A stretch of 64,000 nucleotides of DNA from NCBI GenBank assembly GCA_963557075.1, contig CAUWDA010000002.1, positions 1-64,000 on the forward strand. Reading direction: 5' to 3'. The notes beneath the pieces were generated by a model. The model was not told the DNA's origin. It did not search any database and was given only the letters and a program-made list of their open reading frames with translations. Shown here piece by piece: positions 44,316 through 52,794 of the stretch (positions are counted from its first letter, which is position 1; each line of letters opens with the position of its first letter). The translations under genes and the position numbers were made by a program. Origin of the DNA: Flavonifractor sp963557075. Lineage in GTDB: Bacteria; Bacillota; Clostridia; Oscillospirales; Oscillospiraceae.

Positions 44316-45227
44316 GTGAATGGGAGAGAAACAAGACGAGTCATAGCGCTGGGCTTCTTTGACGGTGTCCACCTGGGCCACGGCGCGCTGCTGCGCCGGG
44401 TGGGGGAGATGGCCGCCCAGCTGGAGGCCGTTCCGGCGGCAGTCACCTTTGATACCCATCCGGAAAACCTGATCCTCAAAACACCGGCGGTCCCCCTGCT
44501 CAGCTCTCCCCTGGACCGGGCGGAGCTGATGCGGCGCTATTACGGCATCCGGGACGTTATCGTAGCCCACTTTGACGAGCGGATGATGCACATGCCCTGG
44601 AGGGAATTTGTCACCGACTATCTGGTGGGGGAGCACGGGGCGGTCCATCTGGTGGCCGGTCATGACTTCCACTTTGGCTACAAGGGGGAGGGCAACCCGG
44701 AACGGCTCCAGGCGCTGTGCCGGGAACTGGACATCGGCTGCGATATCATCCCCAAGGTGTGCCGGGACGATATCACGGTTTCTTCCACCTATATCCGGAC
44801 CCTGGTGGCCCAGGGGGAGATGGAGCGGGCCAACGAATTTCTCGGCCACCCTTACACCCTCACTGACACGGTGGCCCACGGCAAGAAGCTGGGTTCCACC
44901 TTGGGCTTTCCCACAGTAAACCTGCGTTTCCAGCCCGGCGTACTCATTCCAGCCCACGGCGTGTATGCCACCCGGGTATATTTTGAGAGCGGCGAGAGCA
45001 GGGCGGCGGTGACCAACGTGGGGGTGCGGCCCACGGTGGATGACGGGGATCGGGTGACAGTAGAAGGCTTTATCCTAGACTTCAACGACAACCTGTACGG
45101 GCAGACCGTGCGGATGGAATTTTATAAGAGACTGCGGGGCGAGCGGAAGTTCGACTCGCTGGAGGACCTGAAACAGGAAGTTATGCGCAACGCGGAACAG
45201 ACCAGAGCTTATTTTGAGGGCCTGTAA
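44316..45227 (+). CDS. ribF: Bifunctional riboflavin kinase / FAD synthetase
   Basis: Makes FMN from riboflavin and ATP, then FAD from FMN and ATP. The GTG start at 44316 follows GAGGTG. The N-terminal nucleotidyltransferase domain has ALGFFDGVHLGHGALLRRV with the HxGH motif (about residues 12-30) and SSTYIRTLV (the ISSTxIR motif). The C-terminal kinase domain starts near 180 with GHPYTLTDTVAHGKKLGSTL, then GFPTVNLRF and HGVYATRV. 303 residues. Last gene of the rimP-to-ribF operon, the conserved place. Confidence 0.96.
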   Translation: MNGRETRRVIALGFFDGVHLGHGALLRRVGEMAAQLEAVPAAVTFDTHPENLILKTPAVPLLSSPLDRAELMRRYYGIRDVIVAHFDERMMHMPWREFVTDYLVGEHGAVHLVAGHDFHFGYKGEGNPERLQALCRELDIGCDIIPKVCRDDITVSSTYIRTLVAQGEMERANEFLGHPYTLTDTVAHGKKLGSTLGFPTVNLRFQPGVLIPAHGVYATRVYFESGESRAAVTNVGVRPTVDDGDRVTVEGFILDFNDNLYGQTVRMEFYKRLRGERKFDSLEDLKQEVMRNAEQTRAYFEGL

Positions 45228-45260
45228 TACGGCTGCCCATCCGAAAGGGGACACCACCTT

Positions 45261-46583
45261 ATGCGCTACCACAAGATATACCCCGCCGCAGTTTGCTTCT
45301 GTGCCTATCTGATCGCCATCGGAGTGATTCTGGGCGACCCTGCGGAGATTTTGCCAGGGCTGCTCAAGATCATTATGACGGAGGACGCCCTGATCACAGA
45401 CTATGTGAAGATCGCCGGGATCGGAGCCGCCTTTGTGAATGCCGCCCTGGTCACCCTCATCAGCCTGGGGATCCTCCGGTTGAGTGAGGACCCGCTCAAC
45501 GGCTTTACCCTGGTGGAAATCGGCCTGATGGCGGGATTTGCCCTGTTTGGCAAGAACATCGCCAATATCTGGCCTATCATCCTGGGTACCTTCCTGTACG
45601 CCAAGCTCCGCCGGGAGCCGTTTGGGAAGTATGCCTCGGTGTCACTGCTATCCACCTCCCTGGCTCCGGTGGTGAGCTATGTGGCCCTGGACAACGGCTG
45701 GGGCAACATCTGGTGGGCCATTTTCATCGGAGCCGTGATCGGCTTTGTGCTTCCCCCGCTGTCCGCCTATACTTACAAGATCCAGAACGGTATGAATCTG
45801 TACAACATGGGCTTTGCCTGCGGCCTGCTGGCTACCATTCTGGTGCCGGTGATGACCTCCCTGGGGGCCAAGCCCAATGTGGCGCACCACTGGGCCACCG
45901 GCTATAACACGGAGCTGGGGATCTGCCTGGGCGGGCTGTGTCTGGTCCTGATCCTGACGGGTCTGCTCTTCAGCGGGCGTCCGGTATGGGCGGCCTGGGC
46001 GGGCTACCGGCGGCTGCTCCTCACCACCGGCCGGGCCCCCAGCGATTACCTGCGTATGTTCGGCGTGGCTCCCACCCTCATCAATATGGGTGTCAACGGC
46101 CTGATCGGCATGGCCTTCATCCTGCTGAGCGGAGGCGACCTGAACGGTCCCACCCTGGGCGGTATCTTCACCATTATGGGCTTCTCCGCCTTCGGCAAGC
46201 ACGCCCGCAATATCACCCCCATCATGCTGGGCGTGGTGCTGGGCAGCTTCTGTATGCACTGGAACATCAACGACAGCGCGGTGCAGCTGGCCCTGCTCTT
46301 CGGGACCACCTTGGCCCCCATCTCGGGCTATTTCGGCTGGCCCTTCGGCATTCTGGCCGGGTTCCTCCACTCCTCGGTGGTGCTGCGGGCCGGTACGCCG
46401 GTAGAGGGCTTCAACCTGTATAACAACGGTTTCTCCGGCGGCCTGCTGGCCATCGTGCTCTATCCCATCATCACTGAGGCCATCCGCCACCGCCGTCCCG
46501 AGCTCCAGGAGGCCGATTACCTGGAGGACGTATTCGAACAGGACAGTCCCACCATCCCGCCTCCCATTTTCAAAAAGCGCTGA
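45261..46583 (+). CDS. DUF1576 family multi-spanning membrane protein
   Basis: Cytoplasmic membrane protein of a family without known function. The 440 residues contain about 12 hydrophobic segments in what looks like two related halves; GFTLVEIGLMAGFALFGKNI in the first half and GPTLGGIFTIMGFSAFGKHA in the second are similar, which suggests an internal duplication as in transporters. The GF(N/C)LYNNGFSGGLLAIVL-like end and NLYNMGFACGLLATIL repeat the theme. GGGGACACCACCTT precedes the ATG. It follows ribF by 33 bp and ends in a strong terminator. Confidence 0.85.
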   Translation: MRYHKIYPAAVCFCAYLIAIGVILGDPAEILPGLLKIIMTEDALITDYVKIAGIGAAFVNAALVTLISLGILRLSEDPLNGFTLVEIGLMAGFALFGKNIANIWPIILGTFLYAKLRREPFGKYASVSLLSTSLAPVVSYVALDNGWGNIWWAIFIGAVIGFVLPPLSAYTYKIQNGMNLYNMGFACGLLATILVPVMTSLGAKPNVAHHWATGYNTELGICLGGLCLVLILTGLLFSGRPVWAAWAGYRRLLLTTGRAPSDYLRMFGVAPTLINMGVNGLIGMAFILLSGGDLNGPTLGGIFTIMGFSAFGKHARNITPIMLGVVLGSFCMHWNINDSAVQLALLFGTTLAPISGYFGWPFGILAGFLHSSVVLRAGTPVEGFNLYNNGFSGGLLAIVLYPIITEAIRHRRPELQEADYLEDVFEQDSPTIPPPIFKKR

Positions 46584-46586
46584 CGT

Positions 46587-46624
46587 AAAAAGGGCTTGTT
46601 GCAGATTCTGCAACAAGCCCTTTT
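46587..46624. terminator. Bidirectional terminator after the DUF1576 gene
   Basis: Perfect 17-bp hairpin AAAAGGGCTTGTTGCAG-ATT-CTGCAACAAGCCCTTTT between convergent genes. Confidence 0.92.
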
Positions 46625-46673
46625 CGGTTATCCTCCGCCTCACCGGGGCGGATGGACGTCGTTCTGCAAGCCT

Positions 46674-47429
46674 TTACCGGGAGGAGCGGCGGCCAAGGCG
46701 GATGCAGGCCCGCATATAGGACACCTGGAGCGCCCCCCAGATCACAATGACCACCAGGATGGGCAGCAGGCCGGTACCCGCTATATAGTGGAGGAGCAGC
46801 AGCACAGCCCAGAGGATGGGGCAGACGGTGTTGAGGACCTTGTAGGCGTGGAAAGCGGCCTGACCGATCTGGGCCCGCTCCAGCTCGTCGCAGCTGTCCA
46901 GCCATTTTTTCTGAAAATTGACGTCATAGATGCTGCCCTTTTTCTCCGGATTCATCCGCCGGGTCAGGTCCACCACCCGCTGCTGGAGCAGCAGGATAAG
47001 ACCAATGGAGACCAGGAAGCAGAGTGCGTTGAGGATCATCCCGGAGGCCCGGAAGGCGCTGCCGACGGCCAGAAAGAGGAAGTCCGCCAGCAGGGTCAGC
47101 GTACAGAGGAGCATGCAGTAGTTCAGCTTGTCCTCAATGGCCTGATAGTCCTCATCCGATTCCTGGTCCCAGGCGGCATATCCCTTCCTGGCCTTGCGAT
47201 ACAGGCAAAAGCCGGGGATGAGCAGAGCGGCGGTGCATGCCGGGATGGCCCAGGGGGCGATGGTGGTCATCAACCCTTTCAGCCCGGACCGGGCGGCGGC
47301 CAGTACCCCGTAGTCTGCGGCCATAGAGCCGAAAAATCCTGCCAGGCCACCCAAAATACCGGCTGCCGCCACGATCAGCAGAAAGCGGGGCAGAAACTTT
47401 CGATTATCCCGTTTTACAGTATCATTCAT
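46674..47429 (-). CDS. DUF3169 family membrane protein
   Basis: Membrane protein usually encoded next to a small XRE regulator in Firmicutes; function unknown. The 251 residues have six hydrophobic segments in pairs (about 13-35, 48-70, 100-122, 130-150, 190-212 and 216-236), separated by a cytosolic stretch with MNPEKKGSIYDVNFQKKWLD. ATG at 47429 overlaps the XRE gene stop by 8 bases, so the two are co-translated. The pair resembles a regulator/effector module like those of toxin or bacteriocin immunity and stress systems, but no evidence here decides. Confidence 0.82.
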   Translation of the reverse strand: MNDTVKRDNRKFLPRFLLIVAAAGILGGLAGFFGSMAADYGVLAAARSGLKGLMTTIAPWAIPACTAALLIPGFCLYRKARKGYAAWDQESDEDYQAIEDKLNYCMLLCTLTLLADFLFLAVGSAFRASGMILNALCFLVSIGLILLLQQRVVDLTRRMNPEKKGSIYDVNFQKKWLDSCDELERAQIGQAAFHAYKVLNTVCPILWAVLLLLHYIAGTGLLPILVVIVIWGALQVSYMRACIRLGRRSSR

Positions 47430-47637
47430 CTTGCGCGTCCTCCTCATAGGTAAAGATATCCTCCACGGCAACACCGCAGAGCCTGGCCAGCTTGAGGGCC
47501 AGGGTCACTGAGGGGGAGTAGTCTCCCCGCTCGATCTGGCTGATGGTCTGGCGGGAGACTCCTGCCAGGCGGCCCATCTCCTGCTGATTGACCCCAAGTC
47601 TGGCCCGGTATTCCTTCAGCCGGTTGTACAGCGGCAT
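47422..47637 (-). CDS. XRE family helix-turn-helix regulator
   Basis: 71-residue DNA-binding protein consisting of one HTH_3 domain: YRARLGVNQQEMGRLAGVSR and QTISQIERGDYSPSVTLALK. ATG at 47637 follows GGAGGTG. It lies upstream of the DUF3169 gene and overlaps it. Three regularly spaced TGACAA-N6-TTGTCA-type sites around the promoter (47653-47725) suggest autoregulation. Confidence 0.93.
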   Translation of the reverse strand: MPLYNRLKEYRARLGVNQQEMGRLAGVSRQTISQIERGDYSPSVTLALKLARLCGVAVEDIFTYEEDAQDE

Positions 47638-47652
47638 GATTCCACCTCCGAT

Positions 47653-47725
47653 TGACAAATATCAACGTCAAAATGACAACTAAACTTGTCGGACATAGGA
47701 TACCACTGACAAGGATAGTTGTCAA
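47653..47725 (-). promoter_or_regulatory. Promoter and operator array of the XRE-DUF3169 operon
   Basis: Reading leftward: TTGACA (47725-47720), 17-base spacer, TATCCT (47702-47697). Inverted repeats of the form TGACAA-N6-TTGTCA lie at 47707-47724 (perfect, over the -35), 47674-47691 (TGACAA-CTAAAC-TTGTCG) and, degenerate, 47653-47670. Centres are 33 and 21 bp apart, i.e. about 3 and 2 helical turns, so dimers could bind on one face of the DNA. Confidence 0.72.
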
Positions 47726-47733
47726 GAAGAAGA

Positions 47734-47765
47734 TAAAAAATGCGCCGCGGAAAACCGCGGCGCAT
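47734..47765 (-). terminator. Terminator after the SPFH gene
   Basis: Stem ATGCGCCGCGG / CCGCGGCGCAT with a TTTT loop, followed leftward by a T run, 17 bases after the stop codon. Confidence 0.9.
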
Positions 47766-47781
47766 AGGGAGAGGCAAGTGG

Positions 47782-48699
47782 TCAGTTCTTTTTTCCGGAG
47801 TCGGCAGCGGAGTCAAAGACGGCCTTGGCGGAGGCACACAGCCCCGCCAGTCCCTGGATCTCCGAGGGGATGATGATCTTGGTAGCCTGACCGTTGGCGG
47901 CGGCCTGGAAGGCCTCCAGGGCTTTGATCTTCAGCACCTGATCGGTGGGGCTGGCCTCGTTGAGGAGCTTGAGAGCTTCGGCGGTGGCCTGCTGCACCTT
48001 CAGGATGGCCTCGGCCTCACCTTCGGCCTTCATGATGGCGGCCTGCTTGGCGGCGTCGGCCCGGAGGATCAGGGACTGCTTCTCGCCCTCGGCCACCAGG
48101 ATCTGGCTCTGCTTCTGGCCCTCGGCCTGGAGGATGGATTCCCGACGTTCCCGCTCGGCCTTCATCTGCTTCTCCATGGCGTCCTGGATCTCTCTGGGCG
48201 GGATGATGTTCTTCAGCTCCACCCGGTTGACCTTGATGCCCCAGGGGTCGGTGGCCTCGTCCAGAATGGAGCGCATCTTGGAGTTGATGATGTCGCGGCT
48301 GGTGAGGGACTGATCCAGCTCCAGCTCGCCGATGATGTTGCGCAGGGTAGTGGCGGTCAGATTCTCAATGGCGCTCATGGGGTGCTCCACGCCGTAGGTG
48401 TACAGCTTGGCGTCGGTGATCTGGAAGTAGAGTACCGTGTCGATCTGCATGGTGACGTTGTCCTTGGTGATGACGGGCTGGGGAGCGAAGTCCACCACCT
48501 GCTCCTTCAGGGAGACCACTTTGGCTACCCGCTCAATGAAGGGGATCTTGAAGTGGACGCCCACGCCCCACACGGAGTGGAACGCGCCCATGCGCTCGAT
48601 GACGTAGGCCTTGGACTGCTGAACGATCTTCAGGTTGGAGGCCAGCATCAGGATGATCAGAATGGCCAGAATGATGATAATGATGGGGATGATAGGCAT
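47782..48699 (-). CDS. SPFH/band-7 membrane scaffold protein (QmcA/stomatin-like)
   Basis: Membrane-anchored oligomeric scaffold found in membrane microdomains. One N-terminal helix (MPIIPIIIIILAILIILMLA) is followed by the band-7 domain (KAYVIERMGAFHSVWGVGVH, about 33-52, then FKIPFIERVAKVVSLKEQVV), a helical coiled coil rich in Ala/Glu/Gln (EKQMKAERERRESILQAEG) and a C-terminal LCASAKAVFDSAADS end. 305 residues. It follows the NfeD gene by 30 bp, the usual SPFH-NfeD pair. Confidence 0.92.
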   Translation of the reverse strand: MPIIPIIIIILAILIILMLASNLKIVQQSKAYVIERMGAFHSVWGVGVHFKIPFIERVAKVVSLKEQVVDFAPQPVITKDNVTMQIDTVLYFQITDAKLYTYGVEHPMSAIENLTATTLRNIIGELELDQSLTSRDIINSKMRSILDEATDPWGIKVNRVELKNIIPPREIQDAMEKQMKAERERRESILQAEGQKQSQILVAEGEKQSLILRADAAKQAAIMKAEGEAEAILKVQQATAEALKLLNEASPTDQVLKIKALEAFQAAANGQATKIIIPSEIQGLAGLCASAKAVFDSAADSGKKN

Positions 48700-48729
48700 A
48701 CAATTTCCTCCCTTTTCTGGTTTTAAAGG

Positions 48730-49167
48730 TCAGTGACCGGCGGGGACCACGATGAGCTTGACGCCCTCGATGCGCAGCACCGTAACGGTGGTCCCCTTGG
48801 GGATGGTGCCGTCCTCCTCGGACCGGGCGGTCCAGACCGCGCCGTTGACCGTCACCTGGCCGGAGGCGTTCAGATTGTCGATGGTCTCGGTGACCACGCC
48901 CTCGGCGCCCACGGCCCGGTCGGCGTTGGTAGCCACCTGGGTGGGCGTCACATATCGCCGGGTCAGCGGACGGATCACCAGCAGGGAGACCAGGGAGACC
49001 ACCAGGAACACAGCGAACTGGATCCAGATGTTGGACACGAAGAGGGATGTGATGAGGGCTGCCAGCGCCCCCAGGGCAAACCACAGGGACACCAGGGTCA
49101 CCGTGGCGGCCTCTACCGCAGCCAGAACAGCCAGGGCGATCAGCCAGCAGATACTGGGTATTGCCAT
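48730..49167 (-). CDS. NfeD family membrane protein
   Basis: Partner of the SPFH protein. The 145 residues have about three membrane helices (about 5-25, 25-45 and 48-68) and a C-terminal soluble OB-fold (GAEGVVTETIDNLNASGQVT, about 88-107, then VNGAVWTARSEEDGTIPKGT) typical of short NfeD proteins that lack the ClpP-like protease domain. AAAAGGAGGTCCCATC precedes the ATG. Together the pair is thought to organise membrane domains or protect membrane proteins. Confidence 0.91.
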   Translation of the reverse strand: MAIPSICWLIALAVLAAVEAATVTLVSLWFALGALAALITSLFVSNIWIQFAVFLVVSLVSLLVIRPLTRRYVTPTQVATNADRAVGAEGVVTETIDNLNASGQVTVNGAVWTARSEEDGTIPKGTTVTVLRIEGVKLIVVPAGH

Positions 49168-49238
49168 GATGGGACCTCCTTTTCTGAACCTATCCTAGCA
49201 TATTATGATGAAAAAAGGAAGTAACATTCCGTTACAGT

Positions 49239-49267
49239 TTGCCAACCGGCAAAAAATAAGGTATACT
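49239..49267 (+). promoter_or_regulatory. Promoter of the RNA methyltransferase operon
   Basis: TTGCCA (49239-49244), 17-base spacer, TATACT (49262-49267), 35 bases before the start. Confidence 0.8.
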
Positions 49268-49302
49268 GATTCCAAGTAACCAAATGTGACAAGGAGCGAA
49301 CC

Positions 49303-50436
49303 ATGAGAGATTTCGAATTGCTGGTCCCTACCCTCTTTGGCCTGGAGGGCCTGTGCGCCGAGGAGCTGCGCCGGCTGGGGCTGCCGGAGGTAAGGGCGGA
49401 AAACGGCCGGGTGCGCTGTCAGGCCGGGCCGGCAGATATTGCCCGGGTCAACCTGAACCTGCGTACCGGCGAGCGGGTGCTGCTGGTGGTGGGCCGCTAT
49501 CGGGCCGCCGATTTCGAGGCCCTGTTCGAGGGAGCCATGGCGCTGCCCTGGGAGGAGTTTATCCCCCGGGAGGGGGCCTTCCCTGTCAAGGGTCACTCCC
49601 TCAATTCCCAGCTCCATGCGGTGCCCGCCATCCAGGCGGTGTTGAAAAAGGCGCTGGCCGCCCGGCTGGGGGCAAAATACGGGATGGACACCCTGCCGGA
49701 GAGCGGGGCTCTCTACCAGGTCCAGTTCTCTATCATGCACGATGAAGTCACCCTGATGCTGGACACCACCGGCGCGGGGCTCCATAAGCGGGGCTACCGG
49801 GCGGTGGGGGTGGTGGCCCCCCTGCGGGAGACTCTGGCCGCCGCCATGGTGCTCCTCTCCCGCTACCGGGGGAGAGACCCCTTCTGTGATCCCTTCTGCG
49901 GCTCGGGCACCATCGCCATCGAAGCTGCGCTCATCGCCAAAAACCGGGCCCCCGGTCTGAACCGGGCCTTCTCCGCCCAGCGGTGGCGGTGGCTGGACAG
50001 CGGACTGTGGCTCCAGGCCGGCGACGAGGCCATGGACAAGGAATTCCACGGGGACTACGACATCTGGGGCGGGGACATCGACCCCAAGGCGGTGGCCATC
50101 GCCCGGGACAACGCGGTGAAGGCCGACGTGGAGGACGTGGTGCGCTTTGAGGTGGCCGACGCCGCCAAGTTCCACCGGGACGCCCCTGTGGGCCGGGTGG
50201 TGACCAATCCGCCTTACGGCGAGCGCATCCTGGAAAAGCGGGAGGCGGAGGAGCTGTACCGGTCCTTTGGCAGGGCAGTGCGGACGCTGCCGGAGGGGTG
50301 GAAGGTGAGCGTACTCTCCTCCCACACGGAGTTTGAACGCACTTTTGGCCGCACGGCAGAGAAGAAGCGAAAGCTGTACAACGGGATGCTCAAGTGCGAC
50401 CTGTTCCAGTATGGACTTGACCGACGGAGGACTTGA
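49303..50436 (+). CDS. Class I SAM-dependent 23S rRNA methyltransferase (RlmL/RlmKL N-terminal-like)
   Basis: THUMP-containing rRNA guanine-N2 methyltransferase. N-terminal THUMP region (about 40-160), then the methyltransferase fold: SAM-binding DPFCGSGTIAIEAALIAKNR (about residues 194-213), GGDIDPKAVAIARDNA and the catalytic NPPYGER motif (about 308-314). 377 residues, the size of the single-domain family (YpsC/RlmL), whereas the E. coli protein has a second methyltransferase domain. GACAAGGAGCGAACC precedes the ATG. The next gene follows 4 bases later. Confidence 0.92.
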   Translation: MRDFELLVPTLFGLEGLCAEELRRLGLPEVRAENGRVRCQAGPADIARVNLNLRTGERVLLVVGRYRAADFEALFEGAMALPWEEFIPREGAFPVKGHSLNSQLHAVPAIQAVLKKALAARLGAKYGMDTLPESGALYQVQFSIMHDEVTLMLDTTGAGLHKRGYRAVGVVAPLRETLAAAMVLLSRYRGRDPFCDPFCGSGTIAIEAALIAKNRAPGLNRAFSAQRWRWLDSGLWLQAGDEAMDKEFHGDYDIWGGDIDPKAVAIARDNAVKADVEDVVRFEVADAAKFHRDAPVGRVVTNPPYGERILEKREAEELYRSFGRAVRTLPEGWKVSVLSSHTEFERTFGRTAEKKRKLYNGMLKCDLFQYGLDRRRT

Positions 50437-50439
50437 CCA

Positions 50440-51612
50440 ATGAGACGGAAGAAGATATCCCGGGTGCTATGCCTGCTGCTGGCCCTGAGCCTGCTGCTGG
50501 GGAGCCAGGCCATGGCTGCCCCAGAGGGGGCCATGGTCTGGGGCTACAGCGAGGGCATGGCCCAGTGCGAGCTGGACGGCAAGTGGGGATTTGTGGACGC
50601 CCAGAAGCAGGTGGTCATCCCCCTGAAATATGACAGCGTGGTGTCCTTTTCTCTGGGGCTGGCCGCCGTCAACCTGGACGGCAAGCTGGGCGTCATCCGT
50701 CAGGACGGGACCTACCTGATCCAGCCGGAATACGGCACCCTTCTGCCCCTGGATTGTGGACTCTATGTGGTCCAGAAGGGCACCCGGTGGGGGGTGGCCA
50801 GTATCCTGCCCTTCCCGGACGGAAAGGGGGGGACCACCAACCTGCTCTACGATCTGATCTATGACAGAGCCGAGATCACCGAGCAGGGCGGGATCCGGGT
50901 CCTCACCCTGACCAAGAGCGGTAAGGCCACCAAGATCCCGGTGTTTGAGCTGCCCCGGATCCTGGTGGAGAAGGGCGTGCCCTCGGCCCGCTTTTCCCTG
51001 ACCCGGGGGAAGCTGCCCAATTTCAGTGACGTTTCTCCCAAAGACTGGTTTGCAGTATGGGTGGATATCGCCTACAACGTGGGGCTGACCTCCGGCGTGG
51101 GCGGCAACCGGTACGCGCCGGACCAGACTCTGACGGTGGCGGAGGTGCTCAAGCTGGCCGCCACTATGGAGAGCCGCTACAAGAACGACAGCTTCCATAC
51201 CACCAACTCCACCGGGCCCTATTGGTACTCCGGCGCGGTGAATTACTGCCTGGCCAGCGGTATCATCCGCAGTGGAGAGTATACCCAGGCAGACTACATG
51301 CGCCCGGCCACCCGGCAGGAGATCGCCCAGATCTTTGCCGCCACCAGCCAGGCAAAAAATATGGGTGAGCTGAACGATATCGCCAGGGTCAGGGCCTCTG
51401 TCCCCGATGTGTCGGCGAAGGACCCCGGTGCAGAGGCCGTCTACAGCCTGTATGCCAAGGGCATTCTGGGCGGGGTGGATGGGAATCTGACCTTCAACCC
51501 CAGGGGCACCGTCACCCGGGCGGAGGCGGCGGCCCTCGTCTCCCGCATGGTGCGGGCGGAGCAGCGACTGACCCTCTGGGGCGGCTACAACGCCGACCGT
51601 CTGGTGGGCTGA
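50440..51612 (+). CDS. Exported protein with WG-type repeats and SLH domains
   Basis: Surface protein probably bound to cell-wall polymers. Signal peptide of about 27 residues (SRVLCLLLALSLLLGSQAMA). It is followed by WG-like repeats (DGKWGFVDAQKQVVIPLKYD, DGKLGVIRQDGTYLIQPEYG, about 47-105) and three SLH-type segments in the C-terminal half (NFSDVSPKDWFAVWVDIAYN, the YWYSGAVNYCLASGIIR segment and VSAKDPGAEAVYSLYAKGIL, each with downstream TRAEAAALVSRM or TRQEIAQIFA). 390 residues. It is 4 bp from the methyltransferase gene and co-transcribed, although the functions look unrelated. Confidence 0.88.
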   Translation: MRRKKISRVLCLLLALSLLLGSQAMAAPEGAMVWGYSEGMAQCELDGKWGFVDAQKQVVIPLKYDSVVSFSLGLAAVNLDGKLGVIRQDGTYLIQPEYGTLLPLDCGLYVVQKGTRWGVASILPFPDGKGGTTNLLYDLIYDRAEITEQGGIRVLTLTKSGKATKIPVFELPRILVEKGVPSARFSLTRGKLPNFSDVSPKDWFAVWVDIAYNVGLTSGVGGNRYAPDQTLTVAEVLKLAATMESRYKNDSFHTTNSTGPYWYSGAVNYCLASGIIRSGEYTQADYMRPATRQEIAQIFAATSQAKNMGELNDIARVRASVPDVSAKDPGAEAVYSLYAKGILGGVDGNLTFNPRGTVTRAEAAALVSRMVRAEQRLTLWGGYNADRLVG

Positions 51613-51644
51613 CGGAGAGAACGAGAGAAGAGAGGAGGGTGCCT

Positions 51645-52592
51645 GTGCGGCACCTGTTTATCATCAATCCCCATGCGGGAAAGTTTGACCGCAGCCAGGA
51701 GATGCTGGAGAAGATCCGCTCTGCCATGGCGGGCCGCCGGGAGGAGTGGTCTGCGGTGCGTACCACAGGGCCGGGCCACGCCGGGGAGCTGGCTGCGGAA
51801 GCTGCCAGGGCTGGGGCGCCGCTGCGGATCTACAGCTGCGGCGGCGACGGGACGCTGAATGAGGTGGTCAACGGGGCTGCCGGTCATCCCCATGTGGCGG
51901 TCACCCACTGCCCCATGGGCTCGGGCAATGACTTTCTGCGGATCTTCGGGGAGGACGCAGGCCGGTTCTACCGGCTGGAGGAGCTGCTGGACGGTCCGCA
52001 GACTAGCATGGACCTGATCAAATGTAACGGGCGGCATGCCCTCAATGTGTGCTCCGTAGGCTTTGACGCCCGCATCGGGCTTGGCGCGGCGGACTTCAAA
52101 AAGCTGCCGCTGGTCAGCGGGTCCATGGCCTATCAGCTCTCCGCCGTCCGCACCATCATCCAGGGCATCCATCTGCCCTATCAGGTGACGGTGGACGGGG
52201 AGCGGATGCCGGGGGAGCGCTTCACCCTGATGTGCGCCTGCAACGGGCGCTTCTACGGCGGCGGCTTCAAGCCCTGCCCGGACGCCGTTCCGGATGACGG
52301 ACTGCTGGACTTTGTGGTGATCCCGGCGGTATCCCGGCTGACGGTAGCCGCCCTCATCCAGAAGTTTGCCCGGGGGGAGATCGGGGAGATCCCCAAGGCG
52401 ATTCTCCGCAGGGGCAGGGAGATGAAGGTGAACTGCGACCGCCTGACCTCCGTGAATGTGGACGGCGAGCGGGTGGAAGGGCGGGAGATCTCCATTGCGC
52501 TGTCGGATAAGAAGGTTGGCTTCTTCTACCCCGCCGGCGCCTCCTGGCAGCCGCCGGGCCGTCCCGTTCGGGAGATGGCAGGCCGGATGTGA
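51645..52592 (+). CDS. Diacylglycerol kinase family lipid kinase
   Basis: DagK/YegS-like lipid kinase that phosphorylates diacylglycerol or a related lipid with ATP at the inner membrane face. GTG at 51645 has GGAGG 6 bases upstream; GTG 51639 is too close. The NAD-kinase-like fold shows FIINPHAGKFDRSQEM (about 5-20), the GGDGTLNEVVNG motif (about 66-77) and GSGNDFLR. 315 residues. Third gene of the operon with the rRNA methyltransferase. Confidence 0.92.
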   Translation: MRHLFIINPHAGKFDRSQEMLEKIRSAMAGRREEWSAVRTTGPGHAGELAAEAARAGAPLRIYSCGGDGTLNEVVNGAAGHPHVAVTHCPMGSGNDFLRIFGEDAGRFYRLEELLDGPQTSMDLIKCNGRHALNVCSVGFDARIGLGAADFKKLPLVSGSMAYQLSAVRTIIQGIHLPYQVTVDGERMPGERFTLMCACNGRFYGGGFKPCPDAVPDDGLLDFVVIPAVSRLTVAALIQKFARGEIGEIPKAILRRGREMKVNCDRLTSVNVDGERVEGREISIALSDKKVGFFYPAGASWQPPGRPVREMAGRM

Positions 52593-52600
52593 GCCTGTTT

Positions 52601-52627
52601 TAGCACTCTGCCAGTTAGATTGTGAAC
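52601..52627 (+). promoter_or_regulatory. Degenerate second CIRCE upstream of groESL
   Basis: A perfect CIRCE left half, TTAGCACTC (52601-52609), is followed after 9 bases by GATTGTGAA, which matches GAGTGCTAA at 6 of 9 positions. It lies about 115 bases upstream of the perfect CIRCE and before the promoter. It may be a decayed or auxiliary HrcA site. Confidence 0.5.
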
Positions 52628-52675
52628 AAAACTTAAACTTTTTGAAAATCGACCTCCTTTTTTCAAAAAAGGGGG

Positions 52676-52742
52676 TTGATTTTTTGCGCGGAGAGAGGTA
52701 TTATCTAACACGTGGTTAGCACTCAGGCAAAATGAGTGCTAA
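52676..52742 (+). promoter_or_regulatory. groESL promoter and CIRCE operator
   Basis: TTGATT (52676-52681), 17-base spacer, TATTAT (52699-52704), then a perfect CIRCE TTAGCACTC-N9-GAGTGCTAA at 52716-52742. The symmetry extends outward (ACGTG/ACACGT), strengthening the hairpin in RNA. HrcA from the left end of the window is the expected repressor. Confidence 0.95.
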
Positions 52743-52794
52743 CACGTTGGACGGTTAATAACAATATAGTCATATATGTAAGGAGGAACCCATT

